Source: CAYNRE01 sp964399535 (lineage in GTDB: Bacteria > Planctomycetota > Planctomycetia > Pirellulales > CAYNRE01). From it: 64,000 nucleotides of DNA. A program made the translations under genes and the position numbers. Shown in pieces: positions 1 to 8,148 of the stretch (the first letter of the stretch is position 1; each line of letters starts with the position of its first letter). Location of the stretch: the NCBI GenBank assembly GCA_964399535.1, contig CAYNRE010000055.1:248001-312000 (forward strand), read 5' to 3'. Below the pieces are notes generated by a model that ran no database searches, had not been told where the DNA came from, and was given only the letters and a program-made list of their open reading frames with translations.

Positions 1-239
1 TCACGAACGGGATTGCCAACAAGCCGCGTCGGACCCATCGACCGTAGCCAAGCATTGTGTGTCATTGGCCGGACTGATTCGGCAGCGCTGGTTGCTTGCC
101 GGTGGCCGCTGGCAACTCATTGTCGCTCTGCCGAAGGCCCGGAAGGCCATTATGATGATCCTGTTGCCTCTCGTTGCCGGGTAACCCCGCCGCGCCTGTT
201 GTGTCGGGGCGACCCAGCGAGCTTGGCCGAGGTCGACCA
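1..239. other. non-coding stretch at window edge
   Basis: No reading frame here looks coding on either strand. The open frames crossing it are GC-driven shadows of the downstream gene. Nothing recognisable seen. Confidence 0.5.
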
Positions 240-914
240 ATGGCTCTCGAATTCGGGTGCAGTTATTGCGGCTGGATCGGCAGCCGCAAACAGGTGGTCC
301 GAGCCGCTTGTCCCGAGTGTGGGCATCCCGTACACGATCGCTGGACGCTGTGGAGCGAGTGGCGCTGGTTCGTCGGCTTGGGCCTGGTCGCGGCCGCGCT
401 GGTGGGGTACTCGTTTCTTCCCCAGAGCGCCCGCCTGTACCTGGACATGGCGATTTCCGAGCACGGTCCCGATCAGGAGCAGTACATCCACCTGGATTCG
501 TTATCGGTTCAACCGACACCGCGCGGATCGCAACTGGCTTTCAGGATCCGCAACGCCACGCAGCTGACATTCTCGAAGCTGCGGCTGAGCCTGACGGTGC
601 ACCCTTTTCCGGCGGCCGATCAACAGCAGGTTTTCGGAAGATCGCTGCCCGACCTTGTGGTGGCCGACCTGGATCCCGGCGCCGAGCGAGTGGTCACCGC
701 GGAGGTTGAGAGCCTCGCGCCACAGCAACTGATGGGTTGGCAAGCGAACGTTGCAGGTATCGAGTTGCCGGACGGTTTCTGGAATCGCGAGCTGGAGAAG
801 ATCGTAACGGTTCGCATCTTCGGCGTATTTGGCGACGTGCCGATTCCGTTCGGCGGACCGGCGCCTGGCCCCGTCTTGCACGGACCATTGGGTCAGAAAA
901 TGCAGCTCCGATAG
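240..914 (+). CDS. zinc-ribbon, single-TM membrane protein of unknown function
   Basis: About 224 residues from the ATG at 240 (MALEFGC); an in-frame start at 174 would add an unconvincing basic stretch. The N-terminus carries two Cys pairs (CSYC near residue 7, CPEC about 20 residues later), spaced as in a small zinc ribbon. A hydrophobic helix follows (WFVGLGLVAAALVGYSFL), and then an extracytoplasmic region of about 170 residues that looks all-beta, with the alternating pattern of a FxLyD/DUF3426-like domain (inferred). No partner gene is evident: the next genes run on the other strand. Function unknown; DUF3426-type zinc-ribbon membrane proteins are the nearest comparison I can offer. Confidence 0.75.
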   Translation: MALEFGCSYCGWIGSRKQVVRAACPECGHPVHDRWTLWSEWRWFVGLGLVAAALVGYSFLPQSARLYLDMAISEHGPDQEQYIHLDSLSVQPTPRGSQLAFRIRNATQLTFSKLRLSLTVHPFPAADQQQVFGRSLPDLVVADLDPGAERVVTAEVESLAPQQLMGWQANVAGIELPDGFWNRELEKIVTVRIFGVFGDVPIPFGGPAPGPVLHGPLGQKMQLR

Positions 915-930
915 CGCCAGTCCCGTAGGG

Positions 931-1006
931 CAGCCAAGCAGGTCAGGTCATCGGCCTGACGAGTGCCGTGAAATTGCCGTCAGGCGAAGCGCCTGACCTA
1001 CGGGGC
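931..1006. repeat. REP-like palindromic repeat, copy A
   Basis: A 76-bp unit with two short inverted repeats. The first is GTCAGG/CCTGAC with a 7-nt loop. The second is GTCAGGCG-AAG-CGCCTGAC, a perfect 8-bp stem. A copy with only two substitutions lies at 1913-1988 in direct orientation. Together they flank the displaced toxin-tip module. The form resembles REP or small MITE elements. Confidence 0.75.
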
Positions 1007-1194
1007 CGGGCCTGTGGAAAGTATCCGCCGCCTTCGTTTTCCAGAGACCAGGGGCGACTATGGAGAGGCGGTTTGAAGCTGGCCAGCGCCCTGCGACCCG
1101 CAAGTCAGGCAGGCGGGAGCCTCGCCTACTACTCCTGGAGCAAGAGCAGGAAGATAATCGGTGCGCCGGCACGCATCATGGCGGAATGTCTCTT

Positions 1195-1482
1195 TTACAG
1201 CGCAGCCAGCTTTTCCAAAAAACGGCTAACCTGTACTTTCAGCATATCGTCCGTGTAATAGACCCCTGGTGCCTCCCGTTTCGTGATTTCATCACGGACG
1301 TAAAGGCTTAGCTCATCCTGAAACTCGTCAATTAACGAGCGGAGGACAGGATCACAGTCATTCAAATGGCCGTTAGCTACGAAATCATCAACGCAACGTA
1401 CTAAGTGTTGTCCCTCGAGGCGGCCAGCCAAGTATGCTTCAGCGGCTTGAACGACTGCAATGATGTGGGGATTGTTACTCAT
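1195..1482 (-). CDS. candidate immunity protein of the displaced toxin tip
   Basis: 95 residues, predicted mostly alpha-helical and acidic, with no signal peptide or membrane helix. I do not recognise the family. The immunity role is inferred from position: it begins directly at the stop codon of the toxin-tip reading frame (1483-1887), in the toxin-then-immunity order usual for polymorphic toxin systems, and the pair sits between two copies of a REP-like repeat. It is small, as many immunity proteins are. An antitoxin or an unrelated small protein remains possible. Confidence 0.6.
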   Translation of the reverse strand: MSNNPHIIAVVQAAEAYLAGRLEGQHLVRCVDDFVANGHLNDCDPVLRSLIDEFQDELSLYVRDEITKREAPGVYYTDDMLKVQVSRFLEKLAAL

Positions 1483-1887
1483 TTACCTTGACCCCTTGTC
1501 GATTACAGTGATGATGTTCCCCGTGATTTCGTTGCGGACAACGCCGACGCCCCGACCAGTGGATGGCAGCGACGCGAGCAGCTTGTACGTTGCTACGCCT
1601 GTTCGCGGATCGAAAGTACGCACGCCGTTCCGTACGGCTTCTTGAACAGAAGCCCATGACACGTCGCGAGTAGCCATGCGCCCCATTGCATGGGTTGATG
1701 ATGTGTCGAGTCGGTACGGATACGAACGTGCTTTTTCCACATCCGCCGCAATGCGTTCTGCAGAGAGTCGTACATTACTACCCGCCGCCCCAGCCGTGTC
1801 GCCCGATCGGGTTGCCTTCGAAGCGACCGATTCGGCGACTTCCTCCAGAGTTCCGAAGGGCAGGCTCCCGCCTGCCTTCCTTGAGCC
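1483..1887 (-). pseudogene. displaced (orphan) polymorphic-toxin C-terminal module, DUF4258-like
   Basis: The frame stays open from a TAA at 1888-1890 to the stop at 1483, but its only usual start is a GTG at 1740. Before that GTG it encodes LEEVAESVASKATRSGD, identical to residues 230-246 of the full toxin at 2638-3717. After the shared linker the sequence diverges into a different tip: H-A-x-x-R-M-A-x-R, then a V-x-E-A-V helix and a final G-N-I-I-T-V-I strand. That order fits DUF4258/BECR-type toxin domains. It looks like a silent cassette lacking its own trafficking region, followed at once by a small immunity-like gene. Translation from 1740 would give an 85-residue toxin-domain fragment. 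The family call is by motif order only. Confidence 0.65.
1793..1848. repeat. 56-bp homology segment, copy in the displaced toxin tip
   Basis: 55 of 56 bases match 2975-3030 inside the full-length toxin gene, in the same orientation. Weaker similarity runs on towards lower coordinates. The segment encodes the linker just before the variable toxin domain, which is where recombination would swap tips in frame. Confidence 0.85.
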
Positions 1888-1912
1888 TTAGCATGGTTCG
1901 ATGCTCAAGGTT

Positions 1913-1988
1913 CAGCCAAGCAGGTCAGGTCATCGGCCTGACGAGTGCCGAGAAATTGCCGTCAGGCGAAGCGCCTGAACTACGGGGC
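1913..1988. repeat. REP-like palindromic repeat, copy B
   Basis: Direct copy of 931-1006 with two substitutions in 76 bases. One of these breaks the outermost pair of the second stem-loop. It lies just upstream of the displaced tip's reading frame and downstream of the SUFU immunity gene, so the two copies bracket a module of about 0.9 kb. Confidence 0.75.
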
Positions 1989-2038
1989 TACAGAGCAGTG
2001 ATGTCTCCTTTCGGTTCCCCAGGGTGCGAACGGTTACC

Positions 2039-2641
2039 CTACGGGGCTACCGATACTCGATCGAGATCAAATATGTCAATTTGATGCTTCTCGAACAGTT
2101 CCTCGAGCGCATGATCGCCAAAGCCTTGCAGATAGTCGTGCTCGGCATCAGAAATTGGGACGGCAAGCACCCAACTTACGACCTTAGTGCCACACTGTAA
2201 TGTCTTAATGCGGCTCTCCCACAGGAATGGTGCAGTAAAATATAAATGCGGAACGGTCGTCGAAGGATAGTATTCGCGCACGTAACCTAGCATGGCACTG
2301 CCAGGGCCGTAGAACCTACGTGTCCTCATGATGCAAAACGCCGCTGAAGCTAGGACGTTGGGGTAGAGTTCAGAAGAGGTAGCGCAGGACCCAGCGATTT
2401 CAATCCTGACGTGACACTCCGAACCATCCAGTCCAATAATCCGAGTGTCCGACACTCCGATAGTCGAGTATGAAGTCACTCCATTGTAAGGGCGATTGTC
2501 GCACCGTAGGACATCTACACTTATTGCTTCCGTGTCATGCTGATACGCACGCACCTTAGGTGTTCCACCAAACGCCTTCCATGCGTGCTGTGCGATAGCC
2601 TTGTTTTCCGTCGACGCACTCATCGCGTACTCTTCCATCAT
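2039..2641 (-). CDS. SUFU (suppressor-of-fused) domain immunity protein
   Basis: 200 residues, cytosolic, no signal peptide. The C-terminal half has the SUFU-family pattern: W-V-L-A-V-P-I-S, then E-x-D-Y near the G-D-H-A-L-E-E-L-F-E motif, ending I-D-I-F-D-L-D-R-x-S-V. In bacteria this family is known as an immunity protein in polymorphic toxin loci, often beside HNH-type nucleases. The start overlaps the stop of the toxin gene (shared ATGA at 2638-2641), so toxin and immunity are translationally coupled. By eye the gene is less G+C-rich than its surroundings, in keeping with acquisition. A start at 2623 is an alternative. Confidence 0.8.
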   Translation of the reverse strand: MMEEYAMSASTENKAIAQHAWKAFGGTPKVRAYQHDTEAISVDVLRCDNRPYNGVTSYSTIGVSDTRIIGLDGSECHVRIEIAGSCATSSELYPNVLASAAFCIMRTRRFYGPGSAMLGYVREYYPSTTVPHLYFTAPFLWESRIKTLQCGTKVVSWVLAVPISDAEHDYLQGFGDHALEELFEKHQIDIFDLDRVSVAP

Positions 2642-3717
2642 TCATAGCCAAAATAGCCATCGGTATTGTCTTCTCCAGCGTGACTCCGATTAGATACCGG
2701 TGGCTCAGATCGGTAATGACTGGGGTCGTTATGCTCGTCTAAGAATCGCTTGCGGTCAATCGCGCGCTCCATTGCACTACGCTGATGTTTCCTGAACTCG
2801 AAACCGGGCCTATGACCCAAATCCCACGGTTGTTCAGAGATTATTTCAGTACCAGTAACGGGATCGAGAACCTTTCCGTCTGGACCTTTTGCACTTTCCC
2901 AAACTTCCTCTCGCACACCTTTCCGGAACCCCGACGGGCGGTCGTACGTTTTTGGAATACTACTTGCGGCACCCGCCGTGTCGCCCGATCGGGTTGCCTT
3001 CGAGGCGACCGATTCGGCGACTTCCTCCAGACCTTCCTGGGCAAGCTTCTTGACGCCTAGTTTGGCAGTGTCTTGAACGACGTCAACAACGCCGAAGGGG
3101 AGGATGATCGGGACGCCGGCGATTTGGCTCGCCGCCTCTTCCACCGCCGTATCGGCCAGCTCGGTCACCACCAACGGTGTGGCCGCGGCCGCCGCCGCAC
3201 CTACCGTCAATCCACTCAGGCCGGCCGCCGCCAGCCCGCCTGCCCCGCCGAGCGCTAGCGCCGAAGTGCCGAGCGCGATCTGCTGGTAGGTTTGCAGATC
3301 GGAGTCCATCTGCGAGGGATGGATAAGGTAGTGCCAATAATCGCTCAGACTGGGCCAATCCCACGAGGCGTCGCTCGCCGTGCCCGGCGACTCGGCCGTC
3401 CGCTCGCGCAGCGCCAATTCGTACAGCGCTTCCAGGCTGCGGGGGTCCGGCCGAGAGCTGAGCGGGTCGAAGCTACGTATGCGCTCTCGGGCTTCGGCCA
3501 AGAGGGCTGCATGTGCGGCACGACGAGCGGCCGCGGCGCGCTCCGCCTGTTCGACGCGGACAGCGGCCAGCGCCGCAAGTTCGTCGAGCCGCCGGGCAAT
3601 TTCCAGCAGCTTCTCGCGGCGCTCCCAGTTGTAAATCGGCTCGGCCAAGCGCACTGCCCCCGTGCGCGGCGGAAGCTGAATCGCCGGTCGGCGAGTTGCC
3701 CACCAACCGCCACGCAC
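2638..3717 (-). CDS. polymorphic toxin with C-terminal GH-E/HNH-type nuclease domain
   Basis: 359 residues from a GTG. Residues 30-110 are a charged, Ala-rich helical region. Residues 148-215 are Gly/Ala-rich and hydrophobic, like pre-toxin translocation segments. Residues 230-250 are the linker duplicated in the displaced tip. Residues 262-355 form the tip, with a basic R-K-G-V-R-E-E-V-W start and D-L-G-H-R-P-G-x-E-F at 299-308. Gly301, His302 and Glu307 fit the GH-E family of the HNH/EndoVII superfamily, and Y-R-S-E-P near 335 supports it. There are no Rhs or filamentous repeats, so the secretion route is unclear. The frame is open about ten codons upstream without a start, so a 5' truncation is possible. 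The predicted target is DNA or RNA of competing cells. Confidence 0.8.
   Translation of the reverse strand: MRGGWWATRRPAIQLPPRTGAVRLAEPIYNWERREKLLEIARRLDELAALAAVRVEQAERAAAARRAAHAALLAEARERIRSFDPLSSRPDPRSLEALYELALRERTAESPGTASDASWDWPSLSDYWHYLIHPSQMDSDLQTYQQIALGTSALALGGAGGLAAAGLSGLTVGAAAAAATPLVVTELADTAVEEAASQIAGVPIILPFGVVDVVQDTAKLGVKKLAQEGLEEVAESVASKATRSGDTAGAASSIPKTYDRPSGFRKGVREEVWESAKGPDGKVLDPVTGTEIISEQPWDLGHRPGFEFRKHQRSAMERAIDRKRFLDEHNDPSHYRSEPPVSNRSHAGEDNTDGYFGYE
2975..3030. repeat. 56-bp homology segment, copy in the full-length toxin gene
   Basis: Partner of 1793-1848 (55 of 56 identical). It marks the junction between the conserved toxin body and the exchangeable nuclease tip. Confidence 0.85.
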
Positions 3718-4091
3718 GGCCCACGCTACGAGCGACCGTGGCCGGAATTCAAGCAGTTACTCGGCAACGGCCCAACCGCCAGTTAGCAGCGCCCCCCTGT
3801 AACGATCGCGGGCCGGCTCCGCTCAGCTAGCTAGAAGCCCGGGAAGTTTTCGCCGGGCCCGTGTGTTACCGGCCTGCGGTTTGGCCTCTGCCCAAGGTTC
3901 GGCGTCGGTCGGCGTTCTGGCCCCGGCGCGCGCTGGGGGCACTGGCCCGCCGCTTCGCGCCGGCAAGTCGAACCTCGGCGATTCTCTCTGCCTACCCAGC
4001 CTGAGCAGCCCGGCACCTTGGCCAGCCAAGGCCCGGCGCTGTTGCCCAGGGAGAGGGTGCGCCCCGAACTGGAGCCGAACCGATTTACGCC
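3718..4091. other. intergenic stretch without a supported gene
   Basis: Lies between the minus-strand toxin gene and the plus-strand membrane protein. The toxin frame continues open for about ten codons (L-L-E-F-R-P) to a TAA near 3758 without a start codon, hinting that this could be a toxin remnant. Nothing else recognisable. Confidence 0.4.
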
Positions 4092-5000
4092 TTGGCACAA
4101 ATCATCGCGGTCACGGGGCTGTTGCTTTGGGCTCAGGAAGCCTTGCGAAGGGCAAATCGCTGGGCCGTGTGGGGCGTGTTTCTTTTGATGCCGGTTCTGC
4201 TCACGCCCTACTGGATACGTATCAACGAGCTGGGCCTGTTCTCGTGGTTTAAGTTCTACACGGTCTTCTTCTGCGTGTGTTGGGGCACGGCGCTGCGGTT
4301 CACCTGGTTGGGACGCCGGCCCTGGGCTCGGGCGACCATCGCCCTGTTGCTGGCGGCCAATATTGCCGAGGCGGTAACGGTCGACCTGGTTGGCCACGGC
4401 GCGGCCCGTTTCGTGAACGCGGCGGCCGGCCTGCTGCTGATTGCGACCATGCCCTACGGCAAGCAAACCACGCGGATCGACACGGCGGGCCGTTACCGCG
4501 ACTTGCGCTACACTATGAGCCGGCGCTGGGTGATCGGCTATACGCTTTGGAATTGGACCTTTGTGTATCTCAATTATCCCGCGCTGGCAGGGCACCATAC
4601 GGCGGTACTGGCCGCGGGGCTGATCGTGGCGATAGTCCATCCGCGCCGCTGGTCGCAAACGCGGGCCTCGACGCTGGGGGTGAGCCTGCTGCTTACCGCG
4701 ACCTGTTACCGGGAAATGGTCGCTTGGATGGACACCTCGACCTGGTTTAGCGAGCCGGTCGCCACGCTCGCGGCCCTGCTGGCGCTGGCGTACATGGGGG
4801 GCTACGCGGCTCGGTTCTGGCGGCCCAGGGTGGCCCGAACCAGCTTTCGCGGCCGAAGGCCACCGGCGCCGCCAAGACACGCGGCGGCCACAATTCCAAC
4901 GATCGCACTCCCGATACTCACACCGCGTGGAAGGCTCAAGCAGTGGGCGAAAAGCCCCAGGCGCGTCGGCGGCGTTTTCGGTTCGGCGGGCCTTTGCTAG
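4092..5000 (+). CDS. multi-pass inner-membrane protein, DUF5692-like
   Basis: 302 residues from a TTG; the frame is open further upstream but has no other start. About seven or eight hydrophobic helices, rich in Trp and Tyr, include R-I-N-E-L-G-L-F-S-W-F-K-F-Y and Y-T-L-W-N-W-T-F-V-Y. These patterns remind me of DUF5692 membrane proteins, a family without known activity. The last 60 residues are basic, Pro/Arg-rich and probably cytoplasmic. It stands alone, with no near neighbour on its strand. Membrane location is well supported; the family name is tentative. Confidence 0.65.
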   Translation: MAQIIAVTGLLLWAQEALRRANRWAVWGVFLLMPVLLTPYWIRINELGLFSWFKFYTVFFCVCWGTALRFTWLGRRPWARATIALLLAANIAEAVTVDLVGHGAARFVNAAAGLLLIATMPYGKQTTRIDTAGRYRDLRYTMSRRWVIGYTLWNWTFVYLNYPALAGHHTAVLAAGLIVAIVHPRRWSQTRASTLGVSLLLTATCYREMVAWMDTSTWFSEPVATLAALLALAYMGGYAARFWRPRVARTSFRGRRPPAPPRHAAATIPTIALPILTPRGRLKQWAKSPRRVGGVFGSAGLC

Positions 5001-5039
5001 CCTGGGTTGCGCGGCGTGGCTAGGCGGGGGCCGCGCAAG

Positions 5040-7337
5040 CTAGGCGCCTGTGCGCGACTGGGGTGCCCACCAGGCTTTAGCCTCGGCGGGGCCCCAAGTT
5101 TCAGCCCAGGGCCAGGCGGCCATGATTTCGAGCACCTCGTCGGCCGTGGCGGGGCGGGCCTCGGGGTCGGCCGCCAGGAGTCGGGCCACCAACTCGTCGA
5201 GTTCGGGCGGCAGTGCGATGCCGGCCTCGGAGGGGCGCGGGGGCGGGGTGCCCGGGTCGCGATTGAGAATCGCGGCCAGGTTTTCGGCCGAGTAGGCGGG
5301 CCGGCCCACCAGCAGGAAGTAGGCCACGGCACCCACGGCGTACAAGTCGCCGCGGCGGTCGACGCGCCGCGGGTCGCGCAATTGTTCGGGGGGCATGTAC
5401 GCCGGCGTTCCCGCCAGCAAGCTGGGCTGGGTCAGCTCGGGGCCTTCGACCACGACCGGACGGGCCAGCCCGAAGTCGAGCAGCTTGACGCAATCGTACT
5501 GCCCACCGCGTTCGCAAAGCATGATGTTTTGCGGCTTGATATCGCGATGGACCAGGCCTCGGTCGTGGGCTTCGACCAAGGCGCTGCAGATTTGCCGCAA
5601 CAGGTACACGACCCGCGGCGCCGGCAGCGGCCCAGTCTTGCGGACCAGCTCGGCCAGGTTAGGCCCGTCGATCAGCTCCATGGCACAGTAGAAGGTGCCC
5701 TGTTCGGTGGTGCCGTAGTCGTAGATTTCGATCGTAACCGGGTGCGTGAGCTGGGCGGCCAGGCGCACTTCGCGCTCGAAGCGGGCCAGCATGGCCGGCG
5801 TGGCCAGGTCGGGGCGGATGAACTTGATGGCCGTGGGGCGCTTGAGCAGGGCATGTCGGGCGCGGAAGACTTCGCCCATGCCGCCGGAGCCGATTTTGCC
5901 CTCGAGCAAGTAGGGGCCCACCGAGCGGACCGAGGCCTGTTCTTTCTGCCAGCGGCGCAGCCGCAGCCAACTGGTGCCAGCGGCGCCTGTGGCCAGGGTC
6001 AGCAGGGCAAAGACCACGCCGAACCCCATTTGCAGAAAGCCGAGCATGGAAAGCGCTTCGCTGCGATCGATCTCGACCACCAGCGCCAGGCCCGGGTCTT
6101 CCAGCCAGCGCCAGGCCCCCACGACGGTGACACCGCGGTAATCGCGATAGCCCTCGACCTTGCAGCCGTCGTGGCGGTCCAAACCCAGCGCGGCCGCTTC
6201 GGTGAGCGGGCGGGCGCCGACCGGCAGTTTGGGCTTCCAGCCTTCGAGCAAGTTGCCGCCCGGATCGCGAACAGCCACTTCGAGCACCCCCACGGGTTTT
6301 CGCTCGGGGGTGGCCAGGCCCAGCTTGAGCAATTGCTTGTCGAAGCGACTGGGGGAAATGAGCAGCCCCGCGCGATTGACGGCGTAGGTTTCGCCCGACA
6401 GGCCGGCCTGGCCCAGGGTGAGCATGTCATAGAATTCTTGCTCGGTGCCGATTCCCCGCACGACCATGGCGGCGATGACCTGGCCTTGGTGGCGCACGGG
6501 AACCACGACCGACATGGTCGGCTGGCCCGTTTCGACCGGACGATCGGCGGTCATGGTGTCGTTCAGATAGGGGGTGCGGATGACCGACTCGCCGCGGGCC
6601 ACGCGGGCTAGCAGGGCGGCTCCGGTGGGCGAGACCAGGCTGCCCAGGGCGTCTCCGTCGTCGGTCCAGTCGGCGATTCGTACGCCGTCGCGCGACCAGA
6701 CCAGGTACCGTACCTGCGGTCCGGCCAGTTCGCGGAGGGCGGCGCGCAGGGCGGCGGCGGCGGGCTGGGCGGCCAGGTCGGCGGGTTGTCGGTCGGCCTG
6801 GCGGTGCAGCTCGGCCAGCTCGGCGATCGGTTGGGCGACATCGCTCTGGCGGGCCCAGTTCTCGACCTGCCGGCGCTCGCTGTCGAGCCAGTTGCGCACG
6901 GCCCGCGATTGCACGTCGACGAACGTGCCGAGTCGATCGCGGAGGGCGTGTTCGACCGACCGTTGAACGGCCACATAGAGCCCGACCGTGGCCAGGCAGA
7001 GCGTGAGCAGGGCAGCCGCGGCGCCCAGCGCGAGCCAGCCGACCGGGTCGAGTCGATTGAGCCCGCGCCAGACTCCGGGGCGCGCGGGCGAAGCCCCGGG
7101 CTGGGAGCGCGTGGGCTCGTCGGCCAAGGCGGCGCCAGCGGCCGGCAGGGTTTCGGTGAGCGCCGGGGTGGCCAACAGGGTCCGGGTTTCGTGGTGAGCC
7201 AGGAGCGACTCGACCTCGTCGCGCAGGCGCTGGTCGCCGCGGCAAGCCTGGTCCAGATAGGCGCTGCGCTGGCTGGCCGGTTGCTCGACCGCGGCGAGAA
7301 ACAGCTCTTTGGCGCGCAGGTAAGTCGAATCGCTCAC
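5040..7337 (-). CDS. membrane Ser/Thr protein kinase with extracytoplasmic Cache sensor
   Basis: 765 residues from the GTG that overlaps the sigma-factor stop (GTGA). Order: short cytoplasmic helical N-terminus; TM helix at about 101-124; a 300-residue periplasmic region ending with Cache-type motifs (G-E-T-Y-A-V-N-R-A-G-L-L-I-S-P and L-A-L-V-V-E-I-D); second TM near 425-450; then a Hanks kinase from about 474. Kinase motifs are intact: G-S-G-G-M-G-E-V loop, A-I-K-F lysine, H-R-D-I-K-P-Q-N near 596, D-F-G-L-A and M-P-P-E. It should phosphorylate cytoplasmic targets in response to an external small ligand. Coupling to the upstream sigma factor suggests they act in one pathway. Confidence 0.9.
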   Translation of the reverse strand: MSDSTYLRAKELFLAAVEQPASQRSAYLDQACRGDQRLRDEVESLLAHHETRTLLATPALTETLPAAGAALADEPTRSQPGASPARPGVWRGLNRLDPVGWLALGAAAALLTLCLATVGLYVAVQRSVEHALRDRLGTFVDVQSRAVRNWLDSERRQVENWARQSDVAQPIAELAELHRQADRQPADLAAQPAAAALRAALRELAGPQVRYLVWSRDGVRIADWTDDGDALGSLVSPTGAALLARVARGESVIRTPYLNDTMTADRPVETGQPTMSVVVPVRHQGQVIAAMVVRGIGTEQEFYDMLTLGQAGLSGETYAVNRAGLLISPSRFDKQLLKLGLATPERKPVGVLEVAVRDPGGNLLEGWKPKLPVGARPLTEAAALGLDRHDGCKVEGYRDYRGVTVVGAWRWLEDPGLALVVEIDRSEALSMLGFLQMGFGVVFALLTLATGAAGTSWLRLRRWQKEQASVRSVGPYLLEGKIGSGGMGEVFRARHALLKRPTAIKFIRPDLATPAMLARFEREVRLAAQLTHPVTIEIYDYGTTEQGTFYCAMELIDGPNLAELVRKTGPLPAPRVVYLLRQICSALVEAHDRGLVHRDIKPQNIMLCERGGQYDCVKLLDFGLARPVVVEGPELTQPSLLAGTPAYMPPEQLRDPRRVDRRGDLYAVGAVAYFLLVGRPAYSAENLAAILNRDPGTPPPRPSEAGIALPPELDELVARLLAADPEARPATADEVLEIMAAWPWAETWGPAEAKAWWAPQSRTGA

Positions 7338-7918
7338 GATGCGGAGTCCTGCTCGAGCTCGCGGCGCAACCAGGCTCGAATCAGCGTCCACTCGCGCTCG
7401 ACCGTGCGGGTGGAAAGCTGCAGCGACTCGGCCACCTCGGGCACGGTCATGCCCCCGAAGAAGCGCCGCTCGACGATCATGGCCTGCTGCGGATCGAGCC
7501 GCGTGAGTTTCTCGAGTGCGGCATCGACCGCGAGCACGTCGAGCGGCTTCTCGGGCGAAAGCAGTTGTCCGGGGTCGAGCGTCACGCGATGCCGGCCTCC
7601 GCCGCGCTTAAGCCGCGCGCGGCGCCGCGCGTGGTCGACCAGAATGCGCCGCATGGCCGATGCCGACACCGCCAGAAGCTGGCTGCGATTGCGCCAATCG
7701 TGCCGCGACTCGCGCAGCAGCCGCAGCACAACCTCGTGCACGAGCGCGGTGGGCTCGAGCGTGTGGCCCTGCCCCTCGCGGCGCATGACCCGGGCCGCCT
7801 GTGCCCGCAGGTCGGCATAGAGCTGGGGGAGCAACTGGGCAGCCTCCAGCGGGCCGGTCTGGGCTGCCGGGGGGGTTGTTTCGGCTGCGGGCGGTTCAGG
7901 GTTTTGCTCGGCCGTCAC
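7334..7918 (-). CDS. ECF-type RNA polymerase sigma factor (TIGR02999/Sig-70_X6-like)
   Basis: 194 residues. Region 2 includes L-L-P-Q-L-Y-A-D-L-R and T-A-L-V-H-E-V-V-L-R-L, then R-R-I-L-V-D-H-A-R-R-R-A-R. Region 4 holds M-T-V-P-E-V-A-E-S-L-Q-L-S-T-R-T-V-E-R-E-W, the helix-turn-helix for the -35 element. This is the subgroup expanded in planctomycetes and commonly encoded next to Ser/Thr kinases. No anti-sigma gene is present; instead the stop codon overlaps the kinase start, suggesting control by phosphorylation. The N-terminal 30 residues are Pro/Ala/Glu-rich and probably disordered. Confidence 0.9.
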   Translation of the reverse strand: MTAEQNPEPPAAETTPPAAQTGPLEAAQLLPQLYADLRAQAARVMRREGQGHTLEPTALVHEVVLRLLRESRHDWRNRSQLLAVSASAMRRILVDHARRRARLKRGGGRHRVTLDPGQLLSPEKPLDVLAVDAALEKLTRLDPQQAMIVERRFFGGMTVPEVAESLQLSTRTVEREWTLIRAWLRRELEQDSAS

Positions 7919-8148
7919 TGGTCGTCCCCCCGGCGCTGGAACTTCTTACCAGTCTAACGGTTCGGCGCGCCGCCGAAACCATCGCCGGCGACAACTTCCC
8001 TAGCCGGCGGGGGGACCCCCGGGAGGGTTCTGCGGGTTTTTTGGCGGGTTCCCTTGCGGGTTGTCGCGTAGTTCGGCGGCCCAGGAGTGAGTGATTCGGC
8101 TGGGTGCCGAACTTCGCCCGGGGAAGTTTCCGCCGAAGGAAAGAAACC

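Noticed and set aside
3831..4880. A 349-codon minus-strand frame upstream of the toxin gene, considered as a missing toxin N-terminus
   Set aside because: It is antisense to the membrane protein, Arg/Pro/Gln-rich and shows no toxin or secretion motif.
5007..6611. A 534-codon plus-strand open frame
   Set aside because: Antisense to the Cache-sensor kinase; composition bias only, no domains.
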